Source: Bacteroidales bacterium
Lineage (GTDB): Bacteria; Bacteroidota; Bacteroidia; Bacteroidales; Tenuifilaceae
Reading direction: 5' to 3'
Length of the DNA: 17,336 nt
Assembly: GCA_003531155.1 (NCBI GenBank)
Contig: DQHR01000190.1
Coordinates: 1 to 17,336 of the forward strand
The translations under genes were made by a program, and so were the position numbers. The notes below the pieces were generated by a model. It was not told the DNA's origin and ran no database searches. It saw only the letters and a program-made list of their open reading frames with translations. Within the stretch, counting starts at the first letter, position 1; the number at the start of each line of letters is the position of its first letter. Positions 1 through 6,633 of the stretch are shown here, one piece after another.

Positions 1-83
1 TTTAACGATTTAACTTCAACAGAAATATTTTTCCCGTTGAATTGAATCTCAGCTTTGCCGAAACCGGTCATTGATATTAGCAT
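1..83 (-). CDS. yicC: YicC family endoribonuclease, N-terminal part (runs off window)
   Basis: Only the first 27 complete codons lie in the window; the gene continues past position 1. The minus-strand reading begins MLISMTGFGKAEIQFNGKNI and goes on to SVEVKSL. The block (I/R)SMTGFG-(K/R)AE followed by (I/V)xVE(V/I)KSLN is the hallmark start of the YicC family, RNA-associated proteins reported to have endoribonuclease activity. The start at 83 is chosen because family members normally have a few residues before SMTGFG; an ATG at 71 would give MTGFG directly and is the alternative. The gene follows the MATE gene in the same direction with a 57 bp gap, and that gap carries a promoter, so it is probably transcribed independently. 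Identification is firm although the fragment is short. Confidence 0.85.
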   Translation of the reverse strand, partial: MLISMTGFGKAEIQFNGKNISVEVKSL

Positions 84-102
84 GGTGTCTGTGTTTATTT
101 AA

Positions 103-133
103 CAAATGTAGTCTTTTTAGAGGATAAGACCAA
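103..133 (-). promoter_or_regulatory. Bacteroidota-type promoter for yicC
   Basis: On the minus strand TTG (-33, positions 133-131) is followed after exactly 20 bp by TACATTTG (-7 box, 110-103), a perfect match to the TAnnTTTG consensus of the Bacteroidota primary sigma factor. It lies between the MATE stop and the yicC start, about 20 bp upstream of the ATG. Confidence 0.65.
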
Positions 134-140
134 TTATGGC

Positions 141-1520
141 TTAGGCATTGGTTACCTCCTCTTGTAAAACCTCGGTATCAGTTTTATGAATAATTCCTTT
201 AGTTTTCCATCTTCCCATTTTGTAATAGATGTAAGAGCTTAACGTACCTACCATCCAAGCAATGGGGATCGACCACCAAATCCCTTCTTCGGCGAGACTT
301 GTATGTTTGCTTAAAAAGTAAGCTAGTGGGATTCTAATTAACCAAAGCGAGAATAAAGTCAAGAACATAGGTATTAGTGTGGCTCCTGCTCCTCTTAGTA
401 ATCCATTATATGTGAACATGGTTGAAAAGAAGATATAAAATAAGCTGACTATTATGAGATATTTGTGTCCAACCTTTATAACCTCAGGATTTGTAGTGAA
501 CATTCCAACGATGTTATCGCCCCATACTACTACTATTATTGTAATGATAAAGCAAACTGCAGCAGACATTATAAATGTGGCCCTTAAACCTGCTTTAATT
601 CTATCGAACTGCTTTGCGCCCATGTTTTGCCCTACAAAACCTGAAAGGGCTGCAGAAAAGTTCATGGCCGGAAGTAGTGCTAGTTGGTCTATACGCATTG
701 CTGCAGTATACCCAGCAATTACAACTGTTCCATAGGTGTTAACTATGCCCATTAGCGCCATTGAACCCAAAGCAACAAAGGTTTGTTGAATTCCGGTTGG
801 AAGTCCTATTTTAACGCTCTGTAAAAAAATAAGTTTATCGAAATTAAAATGTTTCAAATCAAACCGAATAATATGATGATTCCTATTTAGGTAATAGATC
901 GCTGTGGCAAAGGCTCCAAGTTGTGATATTACTGTTGATATAGCAGCACCTGCTATTCCCCATTTAAAAACAAGAATAAAGAGAAGATCTAAAAAGATAT
1001 TGATAACCACAGAGATTATTAGAAAGTAAAGAGGAGTTTTTGAATCGCCTATTCCTCTTAGAATTGCTGTAGTACCATTGAAACCAAACATTACAACTAG
1101 CCCTGAGAGATAAATATTAAGATAAAGTTTTGCATCATGCATTAGTTCTTGAGGTAGCTGTAAAAGGTTAAATAACCAGTTGCTCGAAAGGATTCCAATT
1201 AACGATAGGCCAATGCCTGCAAAAAATAGGAATATGTTGATTGTATCGGAGGCTCTTCGTACTTTTTCATAATCTCGTGCACCAAAATACTGCGAGATTA
1301 CAACCGAAGCACCTATTCCAAAACCAATAATTAAAGCAATAAGTGTAAATATAATTGGGAATGAAGCACCAACTGCAGCTAATGCTTTTTCGCCAAGATA
1401 TCGGCCAACAATTATGCTATTTACAACCTGATAAAGTTGCTGAAAAACGTTCCCGAGTAACATAGGAACTGCGAATTGGAAGATAAGTTTAGCCTCGTTT
1501 CCTTTTGTTAAATCCTTCAT
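141..1520 (-). CDS. MATE family Na+/H+-coupled multidrug efflux transporter
   Basis: This 459-residue protein has the usual length and about 12 hydrophobic membrane segments of MATE (multidrug and toxin extrusion) antiporters, which exchange cationic drugs for Na+ or H+ across the inner membrane. Family features visible are the start KGNEAKLIFQFAVPMLLGNV, then QQLYQVVNSIIVGRYLGEKALAAVG in loop 1, GFGIGASVVISQYFGAR after the second helix, LRGIGDSKTPLYF in the first half and LLRGAGATLIPMFLT in the second, which reflects the internal duplication. It resembles the NorM/DinF-like branch widespread in Bacteroidota; the substrate cannot be predicted. A promoter with a TTTG-N21 spacing precedes it, and its 5' side borders the terminator that ends the RHS cassette array, so it is its own transcription unit. 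The sequence is AT-richer than the RHS core genes and looks like host background. Confidence 0.93.
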   Translation of the reverse strand: MKDLTKGNEAKLIFQFAVPMLLGNVFQQLYQVVNSIIVGRYLGEKALAAVGASFPIIFTLIALIIGFGIGASVVISQYFGARDYEKVRRASDTINIFLFFAGIGLSLIGILSSNWLFNLLQLPQELMHDAKLYLNIYLSGLVVMFGFNGTTAILRGIGDSKTPLYFLIISVVINIFLDLLFILVFKWGIAGAAISTVISQLGAFATAIYYLNRNHHIIRFDLKHFNFDKLIFLQSVKIGLPTGIQQTFVALGSMALMGIVNTYGTVVIAGYTAAMRIDQLALLPAMNFSAALSGFVGQNMGAKQFDRIKAGLRATFIMSAAVCFIITIIVVVWGDNIVGMFTTNPEVIKVGHKYLIIVSLFYIFFSTMFTYNGLLRGAGATLIPMFLTLFSLWLIRIPLAYFLSKHTSLAEEGIWWSIPIAWMVGTLSSYIYYKMGRWKTKGIIHKTDTEVLQEEVTNA

Positions 1521-1537
1521 TATCGAAAATTAGGTTG

Positions 1538-1570
1538 CAAAGGTGGGGATTTTTATCAGAATTGAACAAA
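1538..1570 (-). promoter_or_regulatory. Promoter candidate for the MATE gene
   Basis: On the minus strand TTTG (1570-1567) is followed after 21 bp by CACCTTTG (1545-1538), one mismatch from the TAnnTTTG -7 consensus. The -7 box ends 17 bp before the ATG. The -33 box touches the arm of the upstream terminator hairpin, a compact terminator/promoter junction. Confidence 0.5.
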
Positions 1571-1602
1571 AAAACCGCCCAAGATATTTGAACGGTTTTT
1601 TA
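1568..1602 (-). terminator. Intrinsic terminator at the end of the RHS cassette region
   Basis: An AAAAAACCG arm pairs with CGGTTTTTT around a 15-base loop that contains an extra CAA/TTG pairing. The A-tract and T-tract make it usable in both directions. On the minus strand it would stop transcripts from the array just before the MATE promoter. Confidence 0.5.
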
Positions 1603-1690
1603 ATATTCTTTAAGCCCTATCCAACCCATAATTTGTTGGCAATGGACGTTAACCTGATACGAATTGTGGTTTCGTTTTGGATTCTATACC

Positions 1691-1800
1691 CTAGGCGGAG
1701 CCTAGAAAAATAGTCGGACGGCGGCGCAGCCACCGCCCAACTCAATCAGTTTTTAACTCTTAAAGCCTCAGTCGAACTAGGGACACGTTCCTCACCAAGA
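1691..1800 (-). repeat. Hairpin junction element J, copy 1
   Basis: The element is read on the minus strand. A lead-in GAGGCTTTAAGAGTTAAAAA is followed by a 10-bp stem GGGCGGTGGC/GCCGCCGTCC (1716-1738) with a 3-base loop TGC, then GACTATTTTTCTAGGC, and then a second stem CTAGGC/GCCTAG (1691-1705). Two stem pairs are G-U, so the fold is better as minus-strand RNA than on the other strand. Copies with changed stems occur at 2505-2575 and 5181-5290. Here no toxin-tip fragment follows. A small inverted repeat CCAAC...GTTGG lies further down, near 1622-1640. I do not recognise the family. Confidence 0.6.
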
Positions 1801-1812
1801 AAAGGTTCAAGG

Positions 1813-1835
1813 ACTTCTTCCATAAAAACGTAGCC
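1813..1835 (-). repeat. Post-terminator motif, copy 1
   Basis: On the minus strand GGCTACG-(T-run)-GAAGAAGT lies just beyond the terminator hairpin at 1850-1877. The same motif lies beyond the other terminators, at 4307-4328 and 6755-6777. It marks the common 3' boundary of the tip-immunity units. Confidence 0.6.
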
Positions 1836-1849
1836 GCCCTATAAATACA

Positions 1850-1877
1850 AAAACCCGCCTCTTTAAGGGCGGGTTTT
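1850..1877 (-). terminator. Strong intrinsic terminator after the last immunity gene
   Basis: A perfect 10-bp stem AAAACCCGCC/GGCGGGTTTT (1850-1859 with 1868-1877) encloses an 8-base loop and is flanked by T-runs on both strands. It lies 55 bp after the stop of the 133-aa membrane protein gene and resembles the terminator after the main RHS/immunity unit at 6794-6821. Confidence 0.8.
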
Positions 1878-1932
1878 GTTTTTTTGCTGTATTGACAATC
1901 AGAGTCAGTCCTTTCACTAAGGTAGTCTATTA

Positions 1933-2334
1933 TTATCTATTGAGTTTCCCCAAAAGTATTGCGCCAAAAGCAAAAAGTGCAAATGATAATATGAAATACA
2001 ACCAGAGAAAAAATGTGTTTGTCCGTCTCTTTTCTTTCGATTCCTTTTTTAATTCTTTTATAATTGACTTGTAATTGTCTTTGTGGATGAATAGAAAATA
2101 ATTTACAGCAAATAGACTTATCATAACTATTACAAGTTCCTTTTTGGGCAATTCGTTACGCATAAAAAGACTCAATCCAAAAGGTTGTAATAAAAGACCT
2201 AACAAACCCAAGTTAAGGAACATCATAAAGGACACTCCAAACAATGCATTCCACTGGGGCAAATCATTTTCTCCCCATGTCTTAAGATTCCATGAATACA
2301 GCCTGTAATATAAATATCTAAACAATTTCATCAT
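1933..2334 (-). CDS. Small four-helix membrane protein, putative immunity protein (cassette E)
   Basis: A 133-residue protein of unknown function that I place by context as the immunity partner of the truncated tip fragment at 2331-2522. It has an aromatic start (MMKLFRYLYYRLYSW), a QWNALF motif entering the first hydrophobic segment (about residues 29-52), a second near 67-84, a charged loop KELKKESKEKRR, and a final pair of segments (about 106-128). The same layout appears in the small proteins at 2595-3017, 6843-7256 and more weakly 4419-4787. Its ATG overlaps the stop of the preceding tip fragment as ATGA, a translational-coupling arrangement. Because that tip has lost its start and core, translation may now depend on reinitiation or on no longer being expressed. 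An inner-membrane location is likely. The role is inferred from gene order, not from recognised homology. Confidence 0.7.
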   Translation of the reverse strand: MMKLFRYLYYRLYSWNLKTWGENDLPQWNALFGVSFMMFLNLGLLGLLLQPFGLSLFMRNELPKKELVIVMISLFAVNYFLFIHKDNYKSIIKELKKESKEKRRTNTFFLWLYFILSFALFAFGAILLGKLNR

Positions 2335-2522
2335 CTCAATGGGAAAATTAAAGGTGGTCTAACATAGGTATTATCTCGAACAGCAGATGTAGGGAGGATA
2401 TGAGGTGTTGCCATTATTGGACGTCCGTTGAATGCACCAAGTGTATCAAGTGCAAAATATCCACCGCCAATAATCCAGCCAGCAGCAGCCTGAAAGAATA
2501 AATTGGACGCAGGTACACTTCG
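2331..2522 (-). pseudogene. Headless RHS C-terminal tip fragment (cassette E)
   Basis: An open frame of 63 codons without an RHS core. It enters directly from the stem of the hairpin element J (an in-frame TAG lies at 2523-2525) and ends at a TGA overlapping the next ATG. It contains FQAAAGWIIGGGYFALDTLG, which parallels PGVGWAISGVYYIGNI in the 363-aa cassette at 3094-4185 and the FWEIGAAYTIFDI region of the main RHS tip. This is the glycine-rich hydrophobic tail common in Bacteroidota RHS tips. The only methionine (PIMATP) is well inside. It cannot be made alone as a toxin and is best read as a truncated cassette. Confidence 0.65.
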
Positions 2523-2575
2523 CTAACCTACGCCCAACCCAATCATTTTTGTTTTTTATTTACTGCTTTCGGCTA
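2505..2575 (-). repeat. Hairpin junction element J, copy 2
   Basis: On the minus strand the stem is GGGCGTAGGT/ACCTGCGTCC (2526-2535 with 2505-2514), 10 of 10 paired when two G-U pairs are allowed, with an 11-base loop. The lead-in AAATGATTGGGTT and the following CAATTTATTCTTTCAGGC align with copy 1 (GACTATTTTTCTAGGC). Different stem bases with preserved pairing point to a structural element. It sits exactly where cassette E's tip has lost its 5' part. Confidence 0.6.
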
Positions 2576-2594
2576 ACGGGGATTCTTACAAAAC

Positions 2595-3017
2595 TCATAA
2601 AATATATCTCCTATAAATTGATAAGAAAATTGTGATTCCAAGGTTTAATACTATATAAAAAACAATATGCTTTCCATTTTTTCTTCTTGATTCTTTCTCT
2701 TCATCTACCCACTGTTTTTTTGCTCTTTCAAATGAAAAAAACTTAAAATATCTAAAGAAATTGTAAGCAAGTACTATTAAACAAGGATAGATAATGCCCG
2801 AGTGCATAAAGTTAAATCCTTCTCTTTGTTTGAAAAAGATGTCGTTAACGTTATTAAAAAACAATGCAAAAACCAATAAAATGAACATTATGTGTGTAAT
2901 CTGCATTACGCTGACAACACCAACACCATAAATCATACCTTGTTCATCTTTCCATTTATTGATGTAACTATCAGTTACTCTATAAAAAATGTAATCGAAA
3001 AATCTTTGTATTGTCAT
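2595..3017 (-). CDS. Small membrane protein, putative immunity protein (cassette D)
   Basis: A 140-residue protein, 76 bp downstream of the 363-aa orphan tip and on the same strand, a position typical for immunity genes. It shares the plan of its paralogues: aromatic N-terminus with YIFYRVTDSYINKWKDE, a first hydrophobic helix (about residues 34-55), a second around 74-91 followed by FFRYFKFFSFERAKKQW, a charged stretch DEEKESRRKNGK, and a last helix (about 118-135). The motif Y(F)YR...W and the charged cytoplasmic-looking loop near residue 105 are the closest match to the 133-aa protein at 1933-2334. No enzyme motif is visible. Four membrane passes, or two plus two short re-entrant segments, are plausible. 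I infer protection against the neighbouring glycine-rich tip at the inner membrane. Confidence 0.72.
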   Translation of the reverse strand: MTIQRFFDYIFYRVTDSYINKWKDEQGMIYGVGVVSVMQITHIMFILLVFALFFNNVNDIFFKQREGFNFMHSGIIYPCLIVLAYNFFRYFKFFSFERAKKQWVDEEKESRRKNGKHIVFYIVLNLGITIFLSIYRRYIL

Positions 3018-3093
3018 AATTTCTTATTTTTAATTCCTTAAAATCGGAGTACCATTAATTGACAGTATGTATTAAATTCTTATTGTAAGTCTT

Positions 3094-4185
3094 TTAGTGA
3101 CCAAATAAGATTACTAATGGATAAACAGGATTATTTGGATTATATCTAGCACCTTCAACAGTGATTGTTCCTAATGTTCTTCCTGTTGTAGTTTCCGAAA
3201 TTATATTTCCAATATAATAAACACCTGAAATAGCCCATCCAACCCCTGGAATATAAGTTGTATTTCCCATTACTCCATCAATTGCATTTGCTAAGTTTGG
3301 TTCCGAGATAAATTGCGTAGTAGATACTACTGATCCTGCTATACTAAATCCTTTTCCGATTAATTTTGTGTTCTTTAAAGTCGAACCGACAATATTATAA
3401 CTAGTTTGATAAATCTTATTAGTACTATTAAGGATATTTGTTGAACGTAAAACACCATTTTTTTGAATCCAATATAGGTTATTATGAAATCCTTCACCCA
3501 TAACACCAAAATATGTACCACCAGCACCAATTAAAACTCCTGTATAGTCTAAAGCATCTGAAGGTAAACCGATAGCTGATTGATTAGGGATAACATCGCC
3601 ATACCCATTTTCGCCTGCACCATATGGCATTGGATATACTTCAGTCCTCCACACGCTCCAATCTACCTGTTGGGCCATTGGGTCTTTAAGAGTAATCTCG
3701 TAATAGCTTCTAGGGTTTATTCTTAGGTTAAGGTAGGCTTTTGCCGATTCACCTTCATATTTCTCGGCAGTATAAGGGACAACCACATTACTGAACACAT
3801 AGCCCCATGATACGGTGGACCCGTCGGCCGCCGAGCAGTACTGGTTGGTGTACCAATTGTAGTACACGCCGTTAAGGCCTTCCCCGTTTATTCCGTAGCC
3901 CGCGCTGCTCCCGCCGCCACCGGAGTACTCCCCGGTCATCATGTTGCAGTACACGCCATCTCCCATATACCGTTGCAGCTCTCCCCTGTACCAAAAGCTA
4001 CTCCCTTTATTTCTATTGCTAGCCATGTCGCTATAGTAGTTGCACCCCGTGGGATCTATAAAATTCACCGGGTTGGCCGTGCAGTACAGGTACGGGCTCT
4101 CGTGCTTGGTCAGCTCTGCTAAAGGATCAGGCACGCTCCAGCGGGCGATGGCGGGGTTCCCGTTTGCAGCGGGATAAACTCCCAT
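3094..4185 (-). CDS. Orphan RHS-core tip cassette (cassette D)
   Basis: A 363-residue frame beginning MGVYPAANGN and then entering the end of an RHS-associated core at PAIARWSVPDPLAELTKHES, closing at FIDPTGC (residue 48). The first nine residues come from unrelated repeat DNA, not from RHS, and no Shine-Dalgarno sequence precedes the ATG, so the start is probably fortuitous. After the core comes a linker with WYRGEL (residues 65-70), then a variable tail with glycine-rich hydrophobic stretches (LIGKGFSIAGSVVSTTQFI near 275, IPGVGWAISGVYYIGNI near 310). The main RHS tip has a similar tail. The core part is GC-rich and the rest AT-rich. The 77 bp at 4081-4157 are identical to the expressed gene. 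There is no signal peptide, so it is most likely a silent donor or displaced former tip. Confidence 0.75.
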   Translation of the reverse strand: MGVYPAANGNPAIARWSVPDPLAELTKHESPYLYCTANPVNFIDPTGCNYYSDMASNRNKGSSFWYRGELQRYMGDGVYCNMMTGEYSGGGGSSAGYGINGEGLNGVYYNWYTNQYCSAADGSTVSWGYVFSNVVVPYTAEKYEGESAKAYLNLRINPRSYYEITLKDPMAQQVDWSVWRTEVYPMPYGAGENGYGDVIPNQSAIGLPSDALDYTGVLIGAGGTYFGVMGEGFHNNLYWIQKNGVLRSTNILNSTNKIYQTSYNIVGSTLKNTKLIGKGFSIAGSVVSTTQFISEPNLANAIDGVMGNTTYIPGVGWAISGVYYIGNIISETTTGRTLGTITVEGARYNPNNPVYPLVILFGH

Positions 4186-4328
4186 GCGGGCTTAGATTTA
4201 ACTAATCCCGTTCTGCTATAGCATCACTTAGCACTCAAAGAACGTTTAAACGAAGGTAGCAAATATTCTCTACGATTGTATCATGCTTGCATGCAGGAAA
4301 CTTAAAACTTCTTCAAAAAAATGTAGCC
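4052..4328. repeat. Long direct repeat at head of cassette D (paired with 6500-6777)
   Basis: About 277 bp nearly identical to 6500-6777 except in a ~35 bp stretch of the RHS core (4104-4137), where this copy instead equals the expressed RHS gene. The non-RHS part (4158-4328) begins exactly where homology to the main gene ends (position 8352). It includes a palindrome-like CCCGCTGCAAACGGG and the post-terminator motif at 4307-4328. No gene is recognisable in it. The next ~90 bp up to the 122-aa gene hold a degraded version of the CCCGC...GCGGG terminator (about 4340-4372). Confidence 0.85.
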
Positions 4329-4418
4329 ACGCTATAAATGCAACAACTCGCTCTTTTTTGAGGGCGGATTGTTTATTATCTCTTAACAACGGACATAAAA
4401 GCCCTCGCAAGTAGTTGC

Positions 4419-4787
4419 TTACTGGGGTTTATCCAAAATTGTTAATACTATTGCAAGCAAGAAAAATGCTAATGTACATAACAAACTAAAAAATCTCATT
4501 ATTAAAGAGTCATTAACGTACTTCAATTCAAACTTAAGATAATTGCTCCTTAACATAAACATACTAAAATTCATAATGAATATAGAAGCAAAAATTAAGT
4601 ACGTAAATATTTTGGGAGAGAAAACAAAAAATCTTCCAAATAGCAATAGTATATTGATGAAAAGCAATAAAGACAATACTAATACTGCTGAAAATGCGGC
4701 TAGCCATTTATTGCTTTGATTATTTATATTATAGATAAACTTGTACAAATGGAAAAAGATTCGGTTATATGTAATAAGGTTTCTCAT
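4419..4787 (-). CDS. Small membrane protein, putative immunity protein (cassette C)
   Basis: A 122-residue, strongly hydrophobic protein with four likely membrane segments (about residues 30-50, 59-78, 95-117, with the second reaching into FIMNFSMFML). It starts with an aromatic basic stretch and NKWLAAFSAV, comparable to the W-A entry into helix 1 of the other putative immunity proteins, but the rest is only weakly similar. Its start codon overlaps the stop of the preceding headless tip fragment as ATGA, indicating it was once translationally coupled to that toxin tip. The end of the gene lies near a degraded terminator. No function is recognised; the immunity role is inferred from position and from repetition of the same arrangement across the array. 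Confidence 0.68.
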   Translation of the reverse strand: MRNLITYNRIFFHLYKFIYNINNQSNKWLAAFSAVLVLSLLLFINILLLFGRFFVFSPKIFTYLIFASIFIMNFSMFMLRSNYLKFELKYVNDSLIMRFFSLLCTLAFFLLAIVLTILDKPQ

Positions 4788-5257
4788 TTTTTCTGATTGC
4801 TATTAAAACTTTTCCAAATATCATCAAAATAACCATTCTGATCTACTATTCCAAAAAGACAAGCAGGTACTGCTGCTCTCCAAAAAATTAATCCCGAGCC
4901 AGTAATAACTGTATTAGATATCGCCCTAACTTTTTCACCATTTGATTTATCAGAACGATTATAATCCGCCCAAGAGTCAACGGTCGTTGCTGTTGAAATA
5001 CCAAGTGCTAGAGGAAATGCTAGTGCGTTTACAAAATCACCAACCTCCTGACCACCTACAACATAAGCAAGAATAACGGTACCTCCCAGTGCAACTCCTA
5101 TTACATTTAAACCTTCAACTTGATTCTTCGTTAAAGGATCCCAATTACTTTTTGTTTTATCGTCACCCCCTTGTCCTGCGGGGCAAAGCCTAGAAAAATA
5201 ATCGGGAGGTGGCTTTGCCTCCTCCCAACCATTCTTTCTTATTTTTAACTTACAGCC
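4784..5257 (-). pseudogene. Headless RHS tip fragment (cassette C), read through hairpin element
   Basis: A 157-codon open frame with no methionine codon and no RHS core. It enters from element J as NGWEEAKPPPDYFSRLCPAG, which is translated repeat DNA, and then becomes toxin-tip-like: DDKTKSNWDPLTKNQVEGLN, a hydrophobic VIGVALGGTVILAYVVGG, FVNALAFPLALGISTATTVD, and a second hydrophobic region ITGSGLIFWRAAVPACLFGI. It stops at TGA overlapping the 122-aa gene. Lack of any ATG means it cannot be expressed alone from a standard start. I read it as the 3' part of a displaced RHS tip whose 5' part was lost at the hairpin element. Confidence 0.62.
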
Positions 5258-5290
5258 TCAACTAAACAGAGGGTTTTATTATCCCAGCAA
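5181..5290 (-). repeat. Hairpin junction element J, copy 3
   Basis: On the minus strand the lead-in is TTGAGGCTGTAAGTTAAAAA. The stem is GGGAGGAGGC/GCCACCTCCC (5217-5226 with 5204-5213; 9 of 10 paired, loop AAA), followed by GATTATTTTTCTAGGC and a short GGC/GCC stem with loop TTT. It aligns along its whole length with copy 1 (1691-1800), but the paired bases differ. It sits between the end of cassette B's immunity gene and headless tip C. Confidence 0.62.
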
Positions 5291-5295
5291 GGTTT

Positions 5296-5595
5296 TCAAT
5301 TAAAAATTAATTCAGGAAAAAACAGGGTAAGAACTCCCCATGTGATTACTGTTAGATAGATAATAAGAGTAAAAAAAAGTGTTAGCAAAAGGAGTCTTTT
5401 CTCTTTCTGATCAAAAGAACTACATTTCCCGTACGTTTTAAGAATCCTCACAATATTGTTGGAATTACGCTTCCTAACATATGTGCTATCGTACTTTAAA
5501 AAAATATCATCTAGTTCAGTTTTATTGATTAATAAAAACAGAATAGATATACCTGCAGGTATCGTTGTTAGAAAAAATTTTGCAAAAATGCTCAT
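5296..5595 (-). CDS. Small two-helix membrane protein, putative immunity protein (cassette B)
   Basis: A 99-residue protein 18 bp after the 339-aa orphan tip. It has a hydrophobic N-terminal helix (IFAKFFLTTIPAGISILFLL), a soluble middle with LDDIFLKYDSTYVRKRNSNN and KTYGKCSSFDQKEKRL, and a C-terminal helix (LLLLTLFFTLIIYLTVITWGVLTLFF; read approximately, residues 68-93). It lacks the aromatic/W entry motif and the length of the other putative immunity proteins, so it belongs to a different family, matching the fact that the tip it follows also has a different C-terminus. No known domain recognised. Immunity is inferred from position. Confidence 0.68.
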   Translation of the reverse strand: MSIFAKFFLTTIPAGISILFLLINKTELDDIFLKYDSTYVRKRNSNNIVRILKTYGKCSSFDQKEKRLLLLTLFFTLIIYLTVITWGVLTLFFPELIFN

Positions 5596-5613
5596 AAACC
5601 GCGTATTTAAATT

Positions 5614-6633
5614 TTAAAAGTGTCTACCTGGTCTACACCAGAAATCTGATGATGGAACTGTAAAGAGAAAGGTGTACGAATAATAATACCCATAAATAGC
5701 ACCAACTCCAATATTAATCCCGGCACCAACATATTTATCACCTGTTGATTTTTTATCATCCGAAGTGTTTCCATATGCCTCAACACCTGCTCCAAAAAAT
5801 GTCCACATAATTCCTTGTGAAGCTCCGCTAAAATTAGTTAAAGTAGTTTTTTTAGATGTCTTAGACGCACCAAGCCCCGAAGAAGCACCAATACCAGCAA
5901 CTCCTCCTATTGTAAAATATAAACTTGCGTTACCATAACTGTCTTTAACTAAACCTATATCAAACATAGCTCCAATCGGACCTGCAGCAGCAGCACCATT
6001 GGCAACAGAGACAACTAGCCCATACTCACTCCCCATGGATTGGGAATTAAAAATATTTGGAATCAATAAGTAGTGCGGCCCATTTGCATTCAGGTTTTGA
6101 TAAACTAAAAAGTTATTACCGTTGTGAGAAATGCTTTTGCCATCAGCATTTTTTGATGCATAACCCGCAAAAATATAATCTTCTTCGAGTTTTTCTTGGT
6201 AATCTTTAAAAAACTCCTCAGTTTCTTTTTTATCTAGGAATAAATCCTGTAAAAAGCTATAAACAAGATCAAAGGAAACAACTTTCCCTGTTGCTCTATC
6301 TACGTAGGTGTCGCTTACTTCGTTGTACTCATACCCCATTCCCGAACCGAAACTTATGGTAGAGTTATATACCTCGTACCCCATGTAGGTTAGGGTCACC
6401 CAATCGCCCACGCTGCTATTGTAGGTGTAAAACTGCCCTCGGTACCATGCGCTACCCTTTCGATCCCCGAGTTTATCAGTCATTGCACTACAACCGCTAG
6501 GATCTATAAAGTTCACTGGGTTGGCCGCGCAGTATAGGTACGGGCTCTCGTGGGGCGTGAGTTCGGCCAGCGGGTCGGGCACGCTCCAGCGGGCGATGGC
6601 GGGGTTCCCGCTTGCAGCGGGATAAACTCCCAT
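5614..6633 (-). CDS. Orphan RHS-core tip cassette (cassette B)
   Basis: A 339-residue frame starting MGVYPAASGN in repeat DNA and entering the RHS core at PAIARWSVPDPLAELTPHES, closing at FIDPSGC (residue 48). A linker follows with WYRGQF (63-68), WVT, GYEYNEVSDTYVDRATGK and FDLV, clearly homologous to the linker of the main RHS tip. The C-terminal ~200 residues are glycine/alanine-rich (ANGAAAAGPIGAMFDIGLV, IGGVAGIGASSGLGASKTS, YVGAGINIGVGAIYGYYYSY) and unlike the tip of the main gene. No signal peptide, no Shine-Dalgarno sequence, and a terminator upstream (6794-6821), so expression is doubtful. Its seam codons differ from the main gene by many synonymous changes, unlike cassette D. Confidence 0.75.
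   Translation of the reverse strand: MGVYPAASGNPAIARWSVPDPLAELTPHESPYLYCAANPVNFIDPSGCSAMTDKLGDRKGSAWYRGQFYTYNSSVGDWVTLTYMGYEVYNSTISFGSGMGYEYNEVSDTYVDRATGKVVSFDLVYSFLQDLFLDKKETEEFFKDYQEKLEEDYIFAGYASKNADGKSISHNGNNFLVYQNLNANGPHYLLIPNIFNSQSMGSEYGLVVSVANGAAAAGPIGAMFDIGLVKDSYGNASLYFTIGGVAGIGASSGLGASKTSKKTTLTNFSGASQGIMWTFFGAGVEAYGNTSDDKKSTGDKYVGAGINIGVGAIYGYYYSYTFLFTVPSSDFWCRPGRHF

Noticed and set aside
1892..2074. 60-codon plus-strand frame over the 133-aa membrane protein
   Set aside because: Fully antisense to a better supported gene and without a promoter or plausible domain.
1716..2535. GTTGGGC at one arm of the J hairpins, matching the integron attC core GTTRRRY
   Set aside because: The arms are oriented GTTRRRY-stem-RYYYAAC, inverse to attC, only ~25-37 bases long, and no integron integrase is present.
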